Origin: Oscillatoria nigro-viridis PCC 7112 | Lineage (GTDB): Bacteria; Cyanobacteriota; Cyanobacteriia; Cyanobacteriales; Microcoleaceae | DNA: 64,000 bases | Assembly (NCBI RefSeq): GCF_000317475.1 | Contig: NC_019763.1 | Coordinates: 236,165 to 300,164, forward strand | Reading direction: 5' to 3' | Shown here: positions 11,601-19,669 of the stretch, piece by piece | Numbering within the stretch: position 1 is the stretch's first letter | How the letters are laid out: each line of letters begins with the position of its first letter | Program-made: the position numbers and the translations under genes | Notes under the pieces: model-generated | What the model was told of the DNA's origin: nothing | Seen by the model: only the letters and a program-made list of their open reading frames with translations | Database searches by the model: none

Positions 11601-12583
11601 ATGCGTTTAAATACTTCAATGACGGTGCGAGGGCCATTGCTGAAGTTTTGTCGATCGCATAATTGCCCTAAACTTTCAATTGTTGCTGGATGTGCCAAGT
11701 GATTTTGCTGCGCCTTGTCTTCCAGAAAATTAGTACACAAATAATTCCACAGTTTTCCTGGGAACTCAGAACTGTACGCACCAGCTAATCTAAGAGAGAC
11801 TTTCTGTTCCTTCATACGGTGAATAATATCACCCGCTTGTTCTTCAATAGCTGATTCAGTCGGAGTAGTCGGCATACTTAGAATTAATGCAACAGGCGTA
11901 GAACCCAAAGCTCGCATTCCTTTAACTAAATCGCTCAAAATCTGGATGCGAACGCTAGCACCTTCTTCTGTTCGCAAAAATTCTTGGCTTTCATCCGCAA
12001 ATATTGCTAAACCTGCAAAACCTGCTTGTCGGAGGATAGAAACTGTTTCCTGCCAAAAATTCAAAACATTATCAGTATTTGTGGTGTCAGTATTTAATTG
12101 TTGAATAATTTTTAAAGCTTTGTCTTCAGATAACTTGTACTTGAGCGCTATTTCTGCTGCTATATTTTGCTGAGACTTCAAGCCATATTTGCGATACAGT
12201 ACCTCAATCTGAGGAATAAATTCTGGTTGGAGGCACGTTTTTATCCAGCCATAAGTGGCAACCATCAAATCTCCCAGCTCTTTAAACTTGAAAGGTGGCA
12301 CCGCCATTATCTTATGATCCTGACACTGCTGCCATAAATAAATTAGTGTTGCTGTCTTACCATACCCATAGTCGGCACTGAGGTAGCCAGTAACAGGTTT
12401 ACCCTTACCAATTTCCTCAACCAAATGGTCTTTTAGAGTTTTTACGGGTTCAATTGGGTTATAGCTGCTTGCATATAGATTATAAACTCTGGCTACTTCT
12501 TGAGGCTCATTTTCTATCTGGGAGGGATTGACTGTATCGACAATTGCTTGGATTGAGTTTAGTTGTTCTAATAATCTTTTCAT
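8678..12583 (-). CDS. Large P-loop ATPase with coiled coils, partner of the TGT-like gene
   Basis: The product is 1301 residues. Walker A is ADYGYGKT around residues 70-77 and Walker B is LAIFADESQE around 192-201, giving an AAA/STAND-type ATPase head. A middle region of about 600 residues contains winged-helix-like pieces. Residues about 870-1250 are long heptad-rich coiled coils, and the C-terminal 40 residues (ELLKTLYKKGHLEI) look like a terminal winged helix. Size and layout recall BREX BrxC/PglY and Dpd DpdH ATPases, which couple ATP turnover to DNA recognition, but I cannot assign it to either. It is the last gene of the minus-strand trio, 44 bp after the winged-helix gene. Cytoplasmic; a role as the motor or sensor of the system is inferred. 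Confidence 0.85.
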   Translation of the reverse strand: MKRLLEQLNSIQAIVDTVNPSQIENEPQEVARVYNLYASSYNPIEPVKTLKDHLVEEIGKGKPVTGYLSADYGYGKTATLIYLWQQCQDHKIMAVPPFKFKELGDLMVATYGWIKTCLQPEFIPQIEVLYRKYGLKSQQNIAAEIALKYKLSEDKALKIIQQLNTDTTNTDNVLNFWQETVSILRQAGFAGLAIFADESQEFLRTEEGASVRIQILSDLVKGMRALGSTPVALILSMPTTPTESAIEEQAGDIIHRMKEQKVSLRLAGAYSSEFPGKLWNYLCTNFLEDKAQQNHLAHPATIESLGQLCDRQNFSNGPRTVIEVFKRIVHFAQNNQHPYTPLDLIQDYLEGQVQLYGTEQHKISNTIKTLEPLISFPKHPKGREVIKLLAGFPSGLSENVAKQFHLLKELKKLAEDDNFYGLHIIQPTERTFALVALLQTSIPTVVDKILNRFRQQWFGEWNDTQKEEMATTIFKSEIISLLFPVSRTGQKANWSWRYKGEWKQDRFGVFNLLDGAPERYNGDFPKRSLVISVGSKESGLMRFQSPEETHLDWRFYFSYERKATVVPQVLTAIAGTNQVDFHLQLGRSFEGEYPTSFGLLRKVMASEQCSVCTLLSLSHYIQDWLSKNPEVSKADRSRLEHHRQECHQYAMRLLFPAISPQTWEIGGLKGVNGSDSKLIESVFYQKCKALFTDYKSFYNSLNPTLRKYKFLLGKIPLSVRKGRQLYQVSKEEFEKLFEMGSSSLPSVLAVFKQHGLMSGEKIAKRKEGNSQVKFTEHPLESFIKEKLQSQGRTQTVETTWGNQDVKALEYSKLWKAVKLLGYLEDEFQEALEWLQRRRYIEWARSTDVIREASLELEPDELNAQLKELRVRVSSLLETFDETILHEINEKINEEEKIIDANHESEVALDQVHRNIQAERELLENFCIERRSTLQKELRGIKLRLEKFTLDLNASKISQMIESDSGLESCLNDYRIILERQVNQLDKDCQSLASSLKVNEIDILALHHQLKHCQQFLLTYETTKLRLEELVDGLEKWRIILNRAQMLRENLNKDPVRLMRYDDDFVDRVVKHFSNNQLESFRQYDLLQQPLVELEEEINGEQRSRREAFEQMLSRYEVLLDLISINESPLKNRCKFDDEDRDGSYQIMKGVLWEILQKFCEGLVSEWEQLERDFSFISQERDHDMTEFLSQLTDLKTQLSLQREQLRSAIDNLTNLEERITQLKSIFEYGQVLQDKLKEIHFKRDESLQEEERQLLNAISSDNSAIAISQLRQNLPHNQEVWELLKTLYKKGHLEIILRRRD

Positions 12584-12627
12584 GGATTGTAAATATAAAG
12601 TTTGTCTCGGAGAATGCTAATATTTAG

Positions 12628-13461
12628 CTAAAGCAATTGAGTCCACTCAGGGGATTGAGTCAGCATTACCCATTGTCCGTATCCCCCTTCATAGCCACAG
12701 TCAAAGAAGCCACCTCGATCATAATCATAGGTGCATTTAGCATTATCTATGCTACCATCTAATCCGCTCGGATCTAGCAACAACATTTGACAAATAGCCT
12801 CTTGAACTTCTTCTCGCAAGAAAATCTTGACTCCATAGGTTCGTTGTTGCTGTTTGTAGATTGTGTCTACTGCCTGAAGTAAAATAGGAGCGGCGCTGAA
12901 GTAGCGACGGCTGAAGTGTTCGTATTTGCCTTCTGGTTCTATAACACTGGGTGATAGCGAGCGCAACCAATTGAGGGCACCCGCCACACTCGTATCACTA
13001 AATGCTATTTCACTGGTAGGTAGTTCAAACTTGACAGCAGCCTTTTCAATTACTTCTCCCACTAGAGATTTTTTCTCGGGAGGCGATAAAACAACTTCTT
13101 TTCGCAGCCAGAGTTGTTGTACAACTGTAGCATAAGTCCAAGAAAACCTTTTTTCAGCTTCTTTGTGGTGCAAGTTATAAATTAGTAAATGTAAAAAATC
13201 TCCTAACAATTCGGGGTTAGACTGTTGAATTATAGCTGCAATTCCACCAAGAGGTGTCAGTGAGGGTGGATTTTTTTTTGAAATAATTGAAATGTTTCGC
13301 AAAAATGGGAATACTACCTTTTGGATAACGGAAACTCCTAAATTACAAGTAGCTGCCAATTCTTCAAAATTTGTTTCTTGGTTTTTTAAGAAATCAAGAA
13401 TTGCAGCTACTCTTTCTAGTGTGGTGTTTTGCTGAATGTGTAAAGTTAATTTGTTGCTCAT
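12628..13461 (-). CDS. Winged-helix protein coupled to the TGT-like gene (DpdG-like in position)
   Basis: Start chosen at ATG 13461, which forms an ATGA overlap with the stop of the upstream TGT-like gene; a longer start at 13488 would extend further into that gene. The product is 277 residues. Residues 1-75 read as a winged helix (AAILDFLKNQETNFEEL, then VIQKVVFPFLRN). A helical middle follows, and the C-terminal 40 residues contain an aromatic/Asp/Gly-rich end (TYDYDRGGFFDCGYEGGYG). No enzyme motif is visible. Translational coupling implies stoichiometric production with the transglycosylase-like protein. A DNA-binding or assembly role is inferred. The comparison to DpdG rests on size and neighbourhood, not on a search. 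Confidence 0.8.
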   Translation of the reverse strand: MSNKLTLHIQQNTTLERVAAILDFLKNQETNFEELAATCNLGVSVIQKVVFPFLRNISIISKKNPPSLTPLGGIAAIIQQSNPELLGDFLHLLIYNLHHKEAEKRFSWTYATVVQQLWLRKEVVLSPPEKKSLVGEVIEKAAVKFELPTSEIAFSDTSVAGALNWLRSLSPSVIEPEGKYEHFSRRYFSAAPILLQAVDTIYKQQQRTYGVKIFLREEVQEAICQMLLLDPSGLDGSIDNAKCTYDYDRGGFFDCGYEGGYGQWVMLTQSPEWTQLL

Positions 13462-14834
13462 AAAGCGCGTTGTAAGGTATCTAACCAAGCTGTTAAATTG
13501 TGCATAATCCGATATTCTCTGCTGGTTCTCAATTTATCAATATTTTGACAAAAATAACATGAATGCTGTGTAGACTCTTTAAGGGCCTCTAAACCTGTTT
13601 TAGTAGTTTCAAAGCTGCGTCTAACGGTTATTTGAATTTGAGAAGTACCCGGAAAAAAGATGCTACCGAAAGCTCCAGCTTTCGACCAAGTTGAGCTATC
13701 CAAACTATGAGGGACAAGAGAGTTATTGCGGAGGCGATAAAAGCTGTTTGGACCGCCAATGCCAAAGCAGTGAACTTTCATGTTTTTTTCACTGGCGATA
13801 CTGCAAACAATCTTAAACAATGCCAAACTAGATTCAGAAATCATATTAACGCTGCCGTTAGGCCCTGACGTTCCCCAAGAACCGAAACCGATACGGGTAA
13901 TACCCATTTTTGCATAGGTCTCAATGCAGCGATTGATTTGGTTAATGTTGCGTCCATGTACAGGAGCGATCGCACGTTCTTGTACATAAATTGGCATTTT
14001 ACTGAAAAATTTTTCGCAATGGTAAAGCGTTTCGCGAACTTTGTACTCCACTATTTTATCTGAATCAGTTGAGATGGGTACAATATCGGGCAATACATAC
14101 CCATCTGCCCAAGTATTATTGCGATAAAAATTATCTAAAAATTCCAGCAGTCGATCGTAAGTAAATTTCCCCTGTTGCACCTGATATGCCCCGCAATCTA
14201 GCCAAACTTCCGAAATGTTGCCCACATCTTTTTGTTGATGAAAGTATTCTGTAGTAGAAGCTGGGCACGTTATTGGTGAGTAAAGAACGCGATCAAAAGG
14301 ATTACGCTGATCGCCGCCAGAAATCCACAACTGTCTACTGCGTTCAATTTCAGGGCCGCCAGCACTTACAGCCGCCACAAACTGGGGAGTTGTGAGAGCA
14401 TTATTGCATAATATCTTTTCCCAAACAACTAAAGAGCGACGTTTACCAGGCTCAATTTGTACTCGATCGAATCCCATCTTGTTGTAAAACCCGTTAGCTT
14501 CTATGTCCAGGGGGCATTTTAGGCGCAGTTTTGTAATACCGCACTTCCTACTGTGTTTTTCCCATGCACAAATAAGCTGACGACCCATGCCTAGCCTGCG
14601 GTGGTCGGGGGAAACGCAAAGATGGTAAAGAGTAGAGATTTTGTCTCGACGGTGATGAAAATGGAGAAAGCCGAAGGGGTGGTAAAGAATTTCACGGCTT
14701 GCGATCGCTTCTGCCAGAACTGCCCGATTCACAAAGCCTATCTCTTGCCGATGCACATCGGCAAGCACCTTAATCTGAAATAGCTCCTCGCTCGAAGCAA
14801 ATACCACCTTTGACTCTAAACACCTAGTCTGCAC
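13458..14834 (-). CDS. GNAT acetyltransferase fused to a TGT/DpdA-like base-exchange domain
   Basis: The product is 458 residues from GTG 14834, preceded by GAGG at 5 nt; a TTG at 14858 is the alternative. Residues about 10-142 form a GNAT fold with the acetyl-CoA loop RRLGMGR (79-85) and NGFYNKMGF. Residues about 150-458 follow tRNA-guanine transglycosylase order: DCGAYQ (213-218; DSGGFQ in TGT), YVLPD (246-250), APVHGR, GFGSWG, GIGGP (358-362), and DSSTW with D379 at the nucleophile position. A zinc-type end H424-x-C426-x2-C429 with H445 before NL replaces the classic C-x-C-x2-C. DpdA enzymes exchange guanine in DNA for preQ0. A DNA-base exchange role is inferred from the helicase/ATPase company; a tRNA target is not excluded. 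First gene of a coupled trio. Confidence 0.82.
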   Translation of the reverse strand: MQTRCLESKVVFASSEELFQIKVLADVHRQEIGFVNRAVLAEAIASREILYHPFGFLHFHHRRDKISTLYHLCVSPDHRRLGMGRQLICAWEKHSRKCGITKLRLKCPLDIEANGFYNKMGFDRVQIEPGKRRSLVVWEKILCNNALTTPQFVAAVSAGGPEIERSRQLWISGGDQRNPFDRVLYSPITCPASTTEYFHQQKDVGNISEVWLDCGAYQVQQGKFTYDRLLEFLDNFYRNNTWADGYVLPDIVPISTDSDKIVEYKVRETLYHCEKFFSKMPIYVQERAIAPVHGRNINQINRCIETYAKMGITRIGFGSWGTSGPNGSVNMISESSLALFKIVCSIASEKNMKVHCFGIGGPNSFYRLRNNSLVPHSLDSSTWSKAGAFGSIFFPGTSQIQITVRRSFETTKTGLEALKESTQHSCYFCQNIDKLRTSREYRIMHNLTAWLDTLQRAL

Positions 14835-14858
14835 ACATACCTCACTTCTTGCAACCAA

Positions 14859-15546
14859 CGAACGTAGACAAGTGTAGCCGATGTCAGCACCTGTTAATTT
14901 TAAAGTTGTTGCTTCCGGTAAAATCTATACAATTAATTATATTGTACTTTTACTACTTTATTAAACCTTTGCATTACTAAATTATTGGATCCAAACATTC
15001 CATCTTGATTAGTTAACTGACTTAACCGGATTTTTAAGAAAGCCCCAACACCAAACTGGATGGATAATTTATGGAAGAGGGCGCGAGCTACTAAAATGGC
15101 GAACTTATCGTGCAACACTTAGAAGTTTTAGGCGTTCACCCGCTGTTTACTAATTTGGGAAGACTAGGGAGATGTCGAACTGTACTTCAAATATCGCTAC
15201 AAAGTTTTTAATTACCGCATTGGCATACTGACGGAATATTTTGCGTTTCCCATTCCCAACGTCACGGTTGTGCTGTAAGATTTGTGCGAGATGAAACCCA
15301 AAGTGCGAGCGTAATGTTGAGTTGGATACGCTCGGCAATCGGGATGGAAGATGATGTGAGCCAAAACCTAGATGTCAACGGATTAGATAGATGCGTCGGA
15401 AGGGGGCGTAGGCATCGCTCTCAAGTACAGCCATTGAGTCTTACACAGTTTAGAGAAGCGCTTTGGGTTCTTACTACTTGTTGAATTAATGACACATAAC
15501 CTCTTGGGCGATCGTGTTTTTAAGAAGGGGATTATGCTCACGCCCT
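14859..15546. other. Degraded stretch without a recognisable gene
   Basis: About 690 bp between the TGT-like gene and the IS remnant. All open frames are short and mutually interrupted. One plus-strand stretch near 15175-15275 keeps a protein-like pattern (LYFKYRYKVFNYRIG) between stops, suggesting an old, decayed gene, but I cannot name it. The minus-strand promoter of the TGT-like gene should lie in 14860-14950. I see no RNA gene here. Confidence 0.5.
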
Positions 15547-16447
15547 TATAGAACCCATTTGACATCTTTTGACGATCGACTCATAGCGGGCGTGAGGCTC
15601 ATAGCAGTTGATTGCCTGCTGTGAGCTGTTTGTTGAGGTTTTGGGGTTTAAAGCTTAGCCTGGAAAAGTTTTCAAATTGGTTGTCCCCGCTGACGCTCGT
15701 TGATGTAAAATTACCATCAAAACACTCTCTCGGGCGATCCCGTACTCTACTAATCTCACAGATGGTGAATGGGAAGTTTTGTCACCCTTACTCTCTCAAA
15801 TATTGCCGCTAAAAAAAAAATTCGACCCCCTAACTGGACTCAAAGAGAAATTTTAAATGGCATCTTCTATCAACTCAAGAATGGTGGCAATTGAGCAGAC
15901 GCGACCATTAGACTTACCTCCCTACTCAACCGTATATTGGCATTACAAACAGTGGCGCTCTCAAGGTGTGCTTGAAGAGTTGATGAGGGTCTGACATTCT
16001 CAAGTCAGATTGCAAGTTAAAAAAAACCGAAGTGGACTACATTGATGATGATCGACTCACAAGCAGTAAAAAATACCTGTAATGCCAGTATTGCATCGAA
16101 AGGATATTGTTTTTACAAATCTACCAACGGATATCATCCCGAACATTTGATTACTGAGTTAAAGAAGATTTACCCACAGATTCTGACCAAAATTAAGTTT
16201 GAACTCTCGGAAAAACCATCGAAACAACAAAAAAAGAAGCCCAAGGTAAATCAGGATTTGTTCCAGTTAAAGCGAGATGGAGAATCGAACGATCGAATGC
16301 TTGGATTATTGGTGCAAAATCCTCACTCTTGACTTCGAGAGAACTTTGGATAATGCAACTGCCAAAGTTACTCTTTGTTTTATTAGGCTGATGATTAAGA
16401 GGCTGGTCTCTTAGATGTCAAATGTTAGATGTCAAATGGGCTCTATA
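15547..16447 (+). mobile_element. Degenerate IS5-family insertion sequence with terminal inverted repeats
   Basis: Terminal inverted repeats of 20 bp at 15547-15566 (TATAGAACCCATTTGACATC) and 16428-16447 (reverse complement, one mismatch) enclose about 900 bp with a decayed transposase. Just inside the right end the segment ATGTCAAATGTTAGATGTCAA repeats the inner half of the terminal repeat. The right end abuts a truncated RND adaptor gene, so insertion there destroyed it. No target duplication can be recognised, which suggests later rearrangement. Confidence 0.75.
15743..16415 (+). pseudogene. IS5-family DDE transposase pseudogene
   Basis: Pieces of one transposase occur in order but in different frames: YSTNLTDGEWEVLSPLL, then REILNGIFYQLKNGGN followed by a TGA, then PPYSTVYWHYKQWRSQGVL, then IDSQAVKNT with the catalytic Asp region and KGYCFYK, and finally ARWRIERSNAWI and SRELWIMQLPKLLFVLLG. 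At least three frameshifts or stops separate them and a stretch before the ARWRIERSNAW motif is missing. It is inactive. Confidence 0.8.
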
Positions 16448-17027
16448 GGTAGCTGAACCGTTCGTACTCTCGCTGATTGAGTTTTAGGTCAGACAGTTCA
16501 GAAACTCGACGAGTCTGTAATGCTTTGAGTACCGCTCTGACATTTTTGGCGTCAGCTTGGGCGCTTGCTGCTTCTGCTCTAGCAGTTTCCAAATCGGCTT
16601 GAGACGATTCAACCCCTGCAATCCGACTTTCAACCGAAGCTTGCTGCTGGTTTGCATCAACTTTCAACACAGGGGTACCTGTTTCAACTCGCTCTCCTGC
16701 TCGGACAAATATTTCAGAAACCTGACCCTGAATTCTCGGTCGCAGGGTGACAGAGCGACGCGATTGCAGGCTAGCTATGAACTCCGAGCTTTCTACAATT
16801 TGGCTGGTTTGCACCGACAATGTTTTTACAGGCGTTGGCGGCGGTTGCTGAACTGTTGCTGGAGGTGATTGATTACTCGGAGCAAAAACGCGTCCCAGTC
16901 CAATCCCTCCACCGCCCACAAGGAGCAACACGAGCAATAACCAAGGGGACGATCGCCGTGGAGAAGCGGACTCTGAATGGATTTAAAGATTGGTGTTTGA
17001 AGAAGGTTGTAATTCAGATGATTCCAT
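16448..17027 (-). pseudogene. RND periplasmic adaptor (HlyD/AcrA type), 3'-truncated by IS and nonsense-mutated
   Basis: Reads from ATG 17027 (MESSELQPSSNTNL), meets TAA at 16983-16985, then continues in frame with a membrane anchor (WLLLVLLLVGGGGIG), a Pro-rich linker, the beta-barrel/lipoyl half SRRSVTLRPRIQGQVSEIFV and the start of the alpha-hairpin (ETARAEAASAQADAK). The frame stops where the IS5-type end begins. The rest of the adaptor, and any pump, is absent. It would have been the membrane-fusion protein of a tripartite exporter. Confidence 0.8.
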
Positions 17028-17162
17028 AGTTTACTCATGATTTATCGCCAAGGAGTTTTGCTATCAGCCACCAGTAGTTAGCTGATAGCAAAATGTTTAG
17101 ACATCAAGCCTTCGAGACAAAAATCTGTTTCTCTGCTTCAGAAACGAAAAATGCGAGTATAA

Positions 17163-18137
17163 TTATTCCACGTTTACCCAAAAATCAGCCGTGACAATTT
17201 GACCATTACGATTGAACTGCCCCCAAAGCTTATATTTTCCTGGTTGGGGGAAACTGGTCATAAAGTGAACCTCTCCTGCTGGAGTATCTTTCAAGGCATG
17301 AGCATGAATATAGTCGGCTTTTGTCAACGGTGATGACTGCTTGAGGATAACTAAGTGTCCTCTTTCCCCTAAATAGGGCTGTAAATCCTTCAGCGGTTGG
17401 TTGCTACTAGCATCTTGCAAATTGAAAATTAAGTTAACTCCTTGTCCTGCTTTTATTTTAGGTTGAGAAAACGTGAGGTTAGCCTTAGTATTTCCAAAAG
17501 TTTTGGTGGTAGCCATGTCAACTTTCGACCGAGCTAAAGCTTGACCCGGAACTTGCATTTTCAAGACAGAAACTTGTTCTGATTTTTCGGCGGGTTTGTA
17601 ATCACTGAACAGCGTGTAACCACCTGAGCCGGGAAAATCAGTTTGAACTTCAAAGCGTCCATTTCCTTTATAGGTGGGGTGAATATGATTGAAATATTGG
17701 AGGTCATCGCTAACGACAATCAGGTGCATTAATTGTTCTTGGAATTTATCAAAATCAGCAATAGACTTTCCCTCTTTGTTTTGGACTTCAATTACCAAAG
17801 GTACGGGAGTTTTGGGCGCGATATTGGAGGGAACTGTCAGCTTAGCGATAGCATTCGCAGGTTCGGCATCGGAATGCCCTGAATGACCACCATGATGATG
17901 TTGTTCTCCAGCATCATGGGTTTTGGAATCCTCCATATTATGACCCTCATGAAGATTTTTATTAGCTCTTGATGTTTGGACATTATCCATTACATGACCC
18001 TTGTGAGAACTTGTATTTGCTACTTTTGAGGCAGAAGAAGTTGATGTTTCGCCAGATTTCGTGCTTGAGGGTGAGAAGCAACCTTGAGCTAGGATGAGAG
18101 TTGAAGTGATAGCAATTGCAGTTAAAAATGGCTTCAT
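17163..18137 (-). CDS. His-rich secreted lipoprotein of metal resistance, two beta-domain repeats
   Basis: The product is 324 residues. The N-terminus is a lipoprotein signal with Cys at about 20 (ILAQGC). Residues 45-92 are a Met/His-rich tether (HEGHNM, HHHGGHSGH) suited to binding copper or other soft metals. From residue 98 there are two related halves built on PLVIEVQNKEGKSI and VNLIFNLQD, each ending in HLIVVSDD or HLVILKQS followed by H-containing motifs (FNHIHPTY, YIHAHAL). It is a close paralogue of the gene at 47723-48622, which has a shorter tether. Periplasmic metal buffering or handover is inferred. It lies between the dead adaptor and the CopZ-like gene. Confidence 0.8.
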   Translation of the reverse strand: MKPFLTAIAITSTLILAQGCFSPSSTKSGETSTSSASKVANTSSHKGHVMDNVQTSRANKNLHEGHNMEDSKTHDAGEQHHHGGHSGHSDAEPANAIAKLTVPSNIAPKTPVPLVIEVQNKEGKSIADFDKFQEQLMHLIVVSDDLQYFNHIHPTYKGNGRFEVQTDFPGSGGYTLFSDYKPAEKSEQVSVLKMQVPGQALARSKVDMATTKTFGNTKANLTFSQPKIKAGQGVNLIFNLQDASSNQPLKDLQPYLGERGHLVILKQSSPLTKADYIHAHALKDTPAGEVHFMTSFPQPGKYKLWGQFNRNGQIVTADFWVNVE

Positions 18138-18336
18138 TGTTTTCTCCAGTTAGTAAACTTGAGGTTGTCGATTTATCAGGGGTTCAGACTTTGCTGTTCT
18201 CGTTTGGAGTTTCTAGTTAAGGGCATTCTTGTAAATGAATCCTCTAAACTACTGATAAACTCCAGAGTTAAGATGAATATTTAGGATTGGCGGCTAGCCA
18301 AAAGCTAACCGCTGGCAGGAAAAAAAACTAAAAGGT

Positions 18337-18531
18337 TTACACGGATGGATAGCCAGCCGCAGCTATTGCTTCTTTGATTGCTGTTTCGGAGGCTTGAGTT
18401 TCTATGCTGACAAGTTTGGTTTTTGGATTGGCTTGAACCGAGGCAGTAGAATCAAGCGTTTGAATAACTTTGGTGATAGCATTCACGCAAGCAGAACAAG
18501 CCAGTTTAGGAACAGTTAGTTGCAGTACCAT
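18337..18531 (-). CDS. CopZ-like heavy-metal-associated (HMA) chaperone
   Basis: The product is 64 residues from ATG 18531; the TTG at 18540 is less likely. It is a single HMA domain with the metal-binding loop ACSAC (C-x2-C) near residue 14 and the usual beta-alpha-beta-beta-alpha-beta pattern ending AAAGYPSV. Such proteins carry Cu(I) to P1B ATPases in the cytoplasm. The first residues LQLTVPKLAC replace the common MxCxxC with L-A-C-x-x-C. It has its own MerR-type promoter 80-115 bp upstream, shared in design with those of merR and copA. It is a paralogue of the frameshifted gene at 23211-23409. Confidence 0.9.
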   Translation of the reverse strand: MVLQLTVPKLACSACVNAITKVIQTLDSTASVQANPKTKLVSIETQASETAIKEAIAAAGYPSV

Positions 18532-18613
18532 AGCCTTCAATTTCTAATCGATGGTGATTAATGGGTGAACTTTGTTGAGTAAATCACTCGTCAACTTACT
18601 CAACCTAATAACA

Positions 18614-18644
18614 GCTTAAATTCTCTATTCGACTGGAGAGTCAA
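18614..18644 (-). promoter_or_regulatory. MerR-type promoter of the CopZ-like gene
   Basis: On the minus strand a -35 TTGACT is followed by a 19-bp spacer carrying the dyad CTCCAGTCGAATAGAG and a weak -10 TTAAGC. The over-long spacer with a centred dyad is the hallmark of MerR-family metal sensors, which untwist the DNA to activate. Confidence 0.75.
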
Positions 18645-19017
18645 GGGGTAGCGAAAAAATATTGACAAATTTTTCCAGAATAAATCGACATATAAGTAGG
18701 TAGGCGGGAAAAATTATCTTTATTTAACGAAAGATTAAGTGTGGTGATTGGATTTAAATTTAACACGTTGGGTACGGTAGTTTTTTCTTTCTCCTCTATC
18801 TAACTTCTACTCCCTGAATTACGGCGTAGGCAAGCTCTAGCTCATTGTCAAATATTTGCCCTGCTAATTCATCTTTTTTAATGTGTTGCAACTATAATAT
18901 TTAGGCAAGCAGAAAATATATAAACCCTGATTTTTTCTTGACCATAACTGTTGGACTTGCCTTAATCAGTGTATGGGGCCGTTGTGTTGAGCGATATTAT
19001 TTTTTGATAAGAAATCA
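18645..19017. other. Intergenic stretch, no gene seen
   Basis: AT-rich, with stops in all frames. I see no RNA gene. It separates the CopZ-like gene from the MerR regulator gene. Confidence 0.4.
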
Positions 19018-19048
19018 GTGTGTCAACTTCTATACTCCGTTGACACAC
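19018..19048 (-). terminator. Stem-loop downstream of merR
   Basis: Perfect 9-bp inverted repeat GTGTGTCAA / TTGACACAC with a 13-nt loop, 30 bp past the merR stop. It lacks a clear U-tract, so it is either a weak terminator or an RNA-stabilising hairpin. Confidence 0.5.
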
Positions 19049-19077
19049 CGATCGAAACAATTAAGTTATAGAAGAAT

Positions 19078-19491
19078 TTACTTTTTTTGAATCAGAGGAC
19101 AAATGATGGAATCAACCTTTTCTAGTAAGGTGGGCGCACCTGAAAGTAATCCTTCCAACTCTAGTTTGAGGATAAGTAGTTGCTGAATTTGTAGATCGAT
19201 AGCGAGCAGTTTATCTTGCAACTGGACTTTGATGTGTTCACAAGGCAACTCTCCCCCATCGTGAACCGTCAATAATTCTTGAATCTCGGCTAAAGTTAAT
19301 CCCAAAGTTTGGGCGCGTTTAATAAAGCTTAGCCGAGTCAAAATATCAGAATTAAATAATCTATATTTCCCTTCGGTTCTGCCTGATGCCTTGATTAAAC
19401 CGAGTTCCTCATAGTAGCGAATGGTTTTGATCGGTACGCCGCTTTCCTTCGCAACTAAACCAATGAGTTTTTGCTTTTCTTGAACTAACAT
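19078..19491 (-). CDS. MerR-family metal-responsive regulator
   Basis: The product is 137 residues from ATG 19491, 8 nt after GAGG; an ATG at 19497 is too close to that site. The N-terminus is a MerR winged helix (IGLVAKESGVPIKTIRYYEELGLI). A dimerisation helix and two candidate metal Cys follow, one in LPCEHIK and one in the terminal IICPLIQKK. The CueR C-x7-C loop is absent, so metal choice is uncertain; a divalent or atypical copper sensor is possible. It is preceded by a MerR-type promoter that matches those of the CopZ-like and copA genes, so it probably controls itself and them. Confidence 0.9.
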   Translation of the reverse strand: MLVQEKQKLIGLVAKESGVPIKTIRYYEELGLIKASGRTEGKYRLFNSDILTRLSFIKRAQTLGLTLAEIQELLTVHDGGELPCEHIKVQLQDKLLAIDLQIQQLLILKLELEGLLSGAPTLLEKVDSIICPLIQKK

Positions 19492-19526
19492 ACTCATTTC
19501 CTCTACTGAATCCAACTCTAAGCTTA

Positions 19527-19557
19527 TGATAAACTATCCAGTGGGATGGAGAGTCAA
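19527..19557 (-). promoter_or_regulatory. MerR-type autoregulated promoter of merR
   Basis: The -35 TTGACT, a 19-bp spacer beginning CTCCATCCCACTGGATAG, and the -10 TTATCA. The arms CTCCA and TGGATAG form an imperfect dyad like those at 18614 and 23447. Confidence 0.8.
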
Positions 19558-19669
19558 GAGGGGCTAGACATTTTTTTGAATGACAGAGTGGCGATCGCCT
19601 GAATGTCGCAACTTTGGGTAGCAGTAGGCGTCTGGACCAACCATTCGAGCGATCGCACTTGGTTGACGG

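Noticed and set aside
15150..15484. Overlapping frames on both strands left of the IS
   Set aside because: No ribosome site, no recognisable motif and many stops in related frames.
18240..18280. TTAACT with a loose dyad upstream of the 17163 gene
   Set aside because: The spacer and arms fit the MerR-type pattern poorly, so it was not counted as a sixth promoter.
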